64,000 nucleotides of DNA, from positions 50,557 through 114,556 of the forward strand of contig WYBR01000083.1 in NCBI GenBank assembly GCA_011525805.1, read 5' to 3'. Source of the stretch: Vicinamibacteraceae bacterium (GTDB taxonomy: Bacteria > Planctomycetota > Phycisphaerae > Phycisphaerales > UBA5793). The position numbers were made by a program, and so were the translations under genes. The notes beneath the pieces were generated by a model, which saw nothing but the letters and a program-made list of their open reading frames with translations, had not been told where the DNA came from and made no database searches. This document shows positions 60,036 to 64,000 of the stretch, one piece after another; the first letter of the stretch is position 1; every line of letters begins with the position of its first letter.

Positions 60036-62656
60036 AACTGGTACGCCCTCCTGCGAAAGCGCAATCGCACCGTCTCCGCGACCGTGTTGAGGAGGAAGGT
60101 CATGGCGAAGAGGACCAGGGCCGCGAGGAAAAGCGTGCGGTAGTGCGTGCTGTTGCGGACGGCTTCGGGGAGTTCGACGGCGATGTTGGCCGAGAGGGTG
60201 CGGAAGCCGTTGAACATGTTCCAGTCCATCACGGGCGTGTTGCCCGCGGCCATGAGCACGATCATGGTCTCGCCGACGGCGCGGCCCAGGCCGATCATCA
60301 CGGCGCTGAACAGCCCGCTCATCGCCGTGGGCAGAACGATGCGCACGGCGGTCTGCCAGCGCGTCGCCCCGGCGCCGAGCGAGGCAGCGCGGAGGTGCTC
60401 GGGCACGGTCGAGAGCGCATCCTCGGCGATGGTGTAGATGATGGGGATGATCGCGAAGCCCATGATGAAGCCGACGATCAGCGCGTTGCGTTGCACGTAG
60501 GTCCCGACGAACGAGCCGCGCGGATCGAGGCCGATCGCGGTCAGGAGAAAGGCGAGGAGCCAGGCGGCGCCGATCGCGGCCGCGGCCGCGCCGGCGAACT
60601 TGAGCAGGTCCATCACCGCCGCGCGCCGCCGCGACCAGTCGCGCGAGCGCGGCCGCAGCCACGGGTTGACGATCCGCGACGTAAACACGCCGCTGAGTAT
60701 GGCGCACAGCGGAACCAGCAGGAGCATCCACGCCCCGAGTCCGGAGCCGATCTGCCCGTCCAGCCACAGCCGGATGTCTCCGGCGAAGAGCAGCCGCTCG
60801 ACGAGCGGCCCGAGGAGCCACGCGGCCAGCACGCCGATCGGCGTCAACGCCAGGATGAAGAGGAATCGCCACCGATTGAGGCGCAGCACCGCCTGCTGGG
60901 GCAGCAGTTGCCAAGCGAGCGCGCCTGCCAGAAACGTCGCCGGCAGCGCGGCCACGAGCGTCAGCGCCGAAGGCACGACGTTTTCGACGAAGGGCGCGAT
61001 GACCAGCGCCGCGAGAAATCCGAGCACGACGCTCGGCAGGCTCGCCATCATCTCGATCGCGGGCTTGATCGCGGCCTTGGCGCGCGGATGAAGGAACTCG
61101 CTGGTGTAGATCGCCGCGAGCAGGGCCAAGGGAACGCCGAAGAGCAGCGAGTACACCGTCGCCTTGAGCGTGCCGAAGATGAGCGGGTAGAGGCCCAACT
61201 TCGCCTCGAAATCGTCCGTGCCGCTCGACGACTGCCAGACGTGCGCCGGCGCGGCGTAGCCTTCGTACCAGACAGGGGTGAAGAGGGCCGCAAGCGTCGC
61301 CTCGGGATGGCGGGCGTCGAGGGTCCAGCGGTGCAGCGTCCCGCCGCTGAGCGCCGCAAATCCGTCGTCCTTGGGCGCCAGGGCCGCGAGACGCACCGGC
61401 CCATGCCCCGCCGACACCTCCGCGAGGAGTTTCCCGCTGGTGACCTGGTGCAGGCGCACGCGCCCGTCGGCGTGGCCGACGGCGACGCTGCGCGAGCGGA
61501 CGGAGGAGGCCAGCGCCGTCACTGCTGAGCCGCGCCCGCGCAGCAGATGCGCCCGCACGAGCGACTCGGCGTTCGAGCCGCTCGCGTCGGCGGAGCGGGC
61601 GCGGAACCAGGCCCCGACGTTGCCGCGTGAGTCGCCTACGAGCAGCGTCGCCTTGCCGATGAGGAACTCGACGGCCTCGATCTGCGCGTCATCGCTCTCG
61701 AGCAGGTCGAGTTGCTCCGCCAGCGACACGGCCGTGATGTTCCGCGCGTCGTACCGCTCCGCGCGCCCGTCTTTCCAGATGAGCAGAACATTGTCTCCCA
61801 GTCCGGTGAGAAGCACGCGCATCGGCTCGCTGCGCCCGTGCACGGCGTCGTAGGGGATCGCGCCCTCCCGGACCGTGCGCGTCACCTTCTTTGTCAGCAG
61901 GTTGCTGCGCTCGGTGACCTGCTCGATCTTGAGTTCGCCGGCTTCGGTGAGGGCGATGAAGGTGCGGCCGGAGGTTGATTCGCTGTGGTCGATGAGGCGA
62001 ATGGCCGAGTCGGCCACGGCGATCGGATCGTCCATGGCCCACTCGAAGGAGTCAAAGCGGAACTGCGTCTCGGAGAGGCGTTGCAGGACGCCGCGCCGGC
62101 CGCGGTGCTCGCACGCTGCGCGATCGCCGATGGCGAGCGATCTCGTCGGCTCGTCGAGGTCGGCCGCATCGACGAGCCTCGACGCAAAGCCGAATCGCGC
62201 GAAGCGGACCGTCCCATCCTCGAACCCGAGCGCGGCCGTGCCGAGCGCCGCGGAGGCGGACCAAGCGGTCAACCGCGGCTGGTCAAACTCCTGCGCCGTC
62301 TCGATCGTTTCGCCCGTGGCGGCGTCGAGGGCGACGACGCGGCCGCCATCGAGCAGCGCCCACGCCAGCGTCTGGTGCTCGCTCAGCGCCAGGTGCATGG
62401 GCGACGGCGCGGCCGGAGTGAGCGGCGCCGGCGGCTGCGGGACGCTTCGGGCCGGCAGAAACAGCGGCGCCGCCACCCACACGAGAAACACCGCCACCGT
62501 CGACACCGCCGCGATCGTCCCGATCCCTCCCACCGTGATCACCAGGCGCGAGACCACATCCATCACGCGCACCCCGCGGCGCGTGCGCCGCTCGCGCCGA
62601 CGACCGGTGAAGGACGCCGCCGGGGAGGAATCCAGTCTGTCGCGCTCGGGCGCCAA
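60032..62656 (-). CDS. pstC: Phosphate ABC transporter permease PstC with WD40-like periplasmic domain
   Basis: 874 residues if translation begins at TTG 62656; ATG 62563 (MDVVSRLVITVGG) is a good alternative. After TM1 (about 33-60) a large soluble domain (about 75-480) has WD40-like units such as LAWALLDGGRVVALDAATGE, 'SRSVAVGHADGRVRLHQVTS' and 'DDGFAALSGGTLHRWTLDAR'. The permease core follows: YPLIFGTLKATVYSLLFGVP, ASLPSVVLGFLAALVIAP, and the EAA loop DALSTVPEHLRAASLGAGAT with RIVLPTAMSGLFSAVMIGLG. Long PstC proteins of this kind occur in several phyla; the propeller may regulate transport. Overlaps pstA by 4 bases. Confidence 0.9.
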   Translation of the reverse strand: MAPERDRLDSSPAASFTGRRRERRTRRGVRVMDVVSRLVITVGGIGTIAAVSTVAVFLVWVAAPLFLPARSVPQPPAPLTPAAPSPMHLALSEHQTLAWALLDGGRVVALDAATGETIETAQEFDQPRLTAWSASAALGTAALGFEDGTVRFARFGFASRLVDAADLDEPTRSLAIGDRAACEHRGRRGVLQRLSETQFRFDSFEWAMDDPIAVADSAIRLIDHSESTSGRTFIALTEAGELKIEQVTERSNLLTKKVTRTVREGAIPYDAVHGRSEPMRVLLTGLGDNVLLIWKDGRAERYDARNITAVSLAEQLDLLESDDAQIEAVEFLIGKATLLVGDSRGNVGAWFRARSADASGSNAESLVRAHLLRGRGSAVTALASSVRSRSVAVGHADGRVRLHQVTSGKLLAEVSAGHGPVRLAALAPKDDGFAALSGGTLHRWTLDARHPEATLAALFTPVWYEGYAAPAHVWQSSSGTDDFEAKLGLYPLIFGTLKATVYSLLFGVPLALLAAIYTSEFLHPRAKAAIKPAIEMMASLPSVVLGFLAALVIAPFVENVVPSALTLVAALPATFLAGALAWQLLPQQAVLRLNRWRFLFILALTPIGVLAAWLLGPLVERLLFAGDIRLWLDGQIGSGLGAWMLLLVPLCAILSGVFTSRIVNPWLRPRSRDWSRRRAAVMDLLKFAGAAAAAIGAAWLLAFLLTAIGLDPRGSFVGTYVQRNALIVGFIMGFAIIPIIYTIAEDALSTVPEHLRAASLGAGATRWQTAVRIVLPTAMSGLFSAVMIGLGRAVGETMIVLMAAGNTPVMDWNMFNGFRTLSANIAVELPEAVRNSTHYRTLFLAALVLFAMTFLLNTVAETVRLRFRRRAYQL

Positions 62657-62721
62657 AGGCGGGCGGCAGCCGTCGGGCCGTCACCCGCGAGGGTTGCAGT
62701 GCCGTGCCGCGAACCGCCGGC

Positions 62722-63705
62722 TCAGCGAATGCCGAGTTTCTCCAGGGTTTCCACGGCGATCTCGGCCGGCACGGGGTAATACCCGTCCTTGACCACGTCC
62801 GACTGCCCCTGCTTTGAGAAGACATAGCGGACGAACTCACGCCGCAGCGGGTCCATCTCCGAACCGGGCTTGTGGTTGACGTAGACGTACAGGAACCGCG
62901 CAAGCGGGTATTCGCCGGTGTAGGCATACTCCGGCGCGGCGGGAATGAACGGACTGGACGCGTCCGCGGCCAGCGGCACGGCTCGAACGTCCGCGGTCTT
63001 GTAACCGATGCCCGAATAGCCGATCGCCCAGCGGTCCGTCGCCACACCCTGCACGACCGAGGAACTTCCCGGCTGTTCCTTGACGGAGTCCTTGAAGTCG
63101 CCCTTGAAGAGCGCGTGCTCCTTGAAGTAGCCGTAGGTGCCCGAAGCCGAGTTGCGGCCGTAGAGGCTGATGGGCTGACTCGCCCAGGCGCCCGTGAGGC
63201 CGAGTTGCCCCCAGCGGGTGATCTCCTGGTCGTGCCCGCCGCGGCGCGACTTGGAAAAGATGGCATCGACCTGCGCGAGCGTCAGGCCGCTGATGGGATT
63301 GTCCTTGTGGACGTAGACAGCGAGCATGTCGATGCTCGTCGGGATCGCCGTCGGCTTGTAGCCGTACTTCTTCTCAAAGTCGTCGATCTCCTGGCTCTTC
63401 ATCTCGCGGCTCATGGGGCCAAAGTTGGCGGTGCCCTCGATGAGCGCAGGCGGGGCGGTCGAGGAGCCTTTGCCCTCGATCTCGATCTGCACGTTGGGGT
63501 ACACCTTGAGGAACCCCTCGGCCCAGAGCGTCATGAGGTTGTTGAGCGTGTCCGAGCCGACGCTCTTGATCGTTCCCGAGACGCCCTTGACGGGCTTGTA
63601 CTCCGGCAGGGCGGGATCGACGCTGACCTGCGCCAGCGCCGGCCCGGCCGCCAGCGCGGCCGCCAGCGCGACGCCGGCGATCCGTCCAGTGTGCTTGTGC
63701 GCCAT
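62722..63705 (-). CDS. pstS: Phosphate-binding periplasmic protein
   Basis: 327 residues from ATG 63705, 8 bases after AAGGAG; the GTG-initiated longer frame starts inside the leader. Signal peptide ends AAGPALAQ. TIKSVGSDTLNNLMTLWAEG, IEGKGSSTAPPALIEGTANF and GRNSASGTYGYFKEHALF are the phosphate-binding loops of the PstS/SphX type; GYKTADVRAVPLA follows. It captures phosphate outside the inner membrane for PstCAB. First gene of the operon, 65 bases before pstC. Confidence 0.95.
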   Translation of the reverse strand: MAHKHTGRIAGVALAAALAAGPALAQVSVDPALPEYKPVKGVSGTIKSVGSDTLNNLMTLWAEGFLKVYPNVQIEIEGKGSSTAPPALIEGTANFGPMSREMKSQEIDDFEKKYGYKPTAIPTSIDMLAVYVHKDNPISGLTLAQVDAIFSKSRRGGHDQEITRWGQLGLTGAWASQPISLYGRNSASGTYGYFKEHALFKGDFKDSVKEQPGSSSVVQGVATDRWAIGYSGIGYKTADVRAVPLAADASSPFIPAAPEYAYTGEYPLARFLYVYVNHKPGSEMDPLRREFVRYVFSKQGQSDVVKDGYYPVPAEIAVETLEKLGIR

Positions 63706-64000
63706 CGAATCTGCTCCTTGGCAAGTGTCTGTGAAGTGCGTTCCAGTCACGCTGCCAAAGAGTACCGACCGACTGTTAGCGTTCGGTTAATCGACCGATA
63801 GTTTCAGATGATCCCTCGCACCGCGCCGACAAACCCCGCCCCGCACGCCGGGGCGAAGGCTCTGTCGCAGACCCTGAGCCTCGCCGAAGGGCGCCGCCCC
63901 CCGGATTCGCTCGGGCAACTGCGTCCGGATCGGGCAGGCGCCGCCACGCCGTTTCCGCTTTTTCATTTTCTGCTCCACATTACCGGAATATCGCTTGCAC
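63706..64000. other. Non-coding region upstream of pstS
   Basis: Contains the operon leader and the Pho-box-like repeat. Beyond about 63800 no protein-like frame is seen on either strand; a minus-strand frame of 63 codons is highly charged and has no family resemblance. The window ends before the next gene. Confidence 0.45.
63774..63790 (-). promoter_or_regulatory. Pho-box-like direct repeat upstream of pstS
   Basis: On the minus strand TTAACC-GAACG-CTAACA is two TTAACA-like hexamers with an 11-base period, as in PhoP boxes of Bacillus. A TACTCT -10-like hexamer follows after 9 bases. The position about 70 bases before the pstS ATG suits PhoB/PhoP activation. Confidence 0.4.

Noticed and set aside
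60036..60914. Apparent N-terminal extension of pstA
   Set aside because: This part is pstC in another frame; GTG 60035 overlapping the pstC stop gives a normal PstA N-terminus.
63787..63978. 63-codon minus-strand frame upstream of pstS
   Set aside because: Strongly basic, no family resemblance, no ribosome binding site, and it overlaps the Pho-box-like element.

Overview
The window looks like a chromosome segment of a high-GC planctomycete, most likely of the Phycisphaerae/Phycisphaerales type. The lineage call is inferred from gene content: secreted repeat proteins with the 'DCNGN..PD.CD' / 'NGNGIPDECE' calcium-loop signature, small membrane proteins ending in a C-x2-C-GYDLRG-x(n)-CPECG zinc ribbon, a 'HYExAFE' protein, a DapL-type diaminopimelate aminotransferase, and long periplasmic insertions in membrane proteins. 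Codon-aligned antisense reading frames are common at this GC content and were discarded. No rRNA, CRISPR array, phage or transposase gene was seen.

Layout. (1) 1-6100: secreted proteins on the minus strand. These are two large related proteins (one cut by the window edge, one broken by an in-frame TAG) and two tandem small proteins carrying a cysteine-rich module, with tRNA-Phe between them and a palindromic repeat after them. (2) 6100-8500: a ketosynthase facing dapL. (3) 8590-20950: a cytochrome c oxidase locus. The minus strand reads cupredoxin, CoxB, CoxA, heme A synthase, heme O synthase, ABC-2 transporter (ATPase + permease), SCO1-DUF420 fusion and a small CxxC membrane protein. The plus strand reads subunits III and IV, then a DUF456 protein and a RidA protein. 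(4) 21900-25250: class V aminotransferase, OppD-type ATPase, ScpA. (5) 25550-34140: a zinc-ribbon membrane protein, an FG-GAP-type secreted protein and a 1950-residue octaheme cytochrome ending in a cupredoxin domain. (6) 34350-43170: nitroreductase, membrane protein, endonuclease-like lipoprotein, TlpA-like thioredoxin, an MlaF/MlaD-like pair, and a lipase-like hydrolase. (7) 43300-47330: a compact surface-polysaccharide operon (epimerase, two glycosyltransferases, acyltransferase). (8) 47430-56440: HYExAFE protein, two small anchored proteins, PSP1/RicT protein with a very basic tail, lipoproteins, NifU domain protein, amidohydrolase, trpD. (9) 56490-63700: a complete pstSCAB-phoU phosphate operon with a Pho-box-like repeat upstream.

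How the parts work together. The oxidase locus supplies subunits I-IV, both heme-A enzymes, a SCO-type copper chaperone and a type-1 copper protein as probable electron donor. The octaheme protein at 28.3-34.1 kb carries the same cupredoxin domain at its C-terminus, so the two loci may belong to one respiratory chain. Subunit I and subunit III both contain large extra soluble segments, and the heme A synthase carries a zinc ribbon. This non-standard respiratory equipment is the most distinctive content of the window. Starts were often moved downstream of the longest open frame because the upstream part reads as non-protein sequence or because a ribosome binding site or signal peptide marks a later codon.
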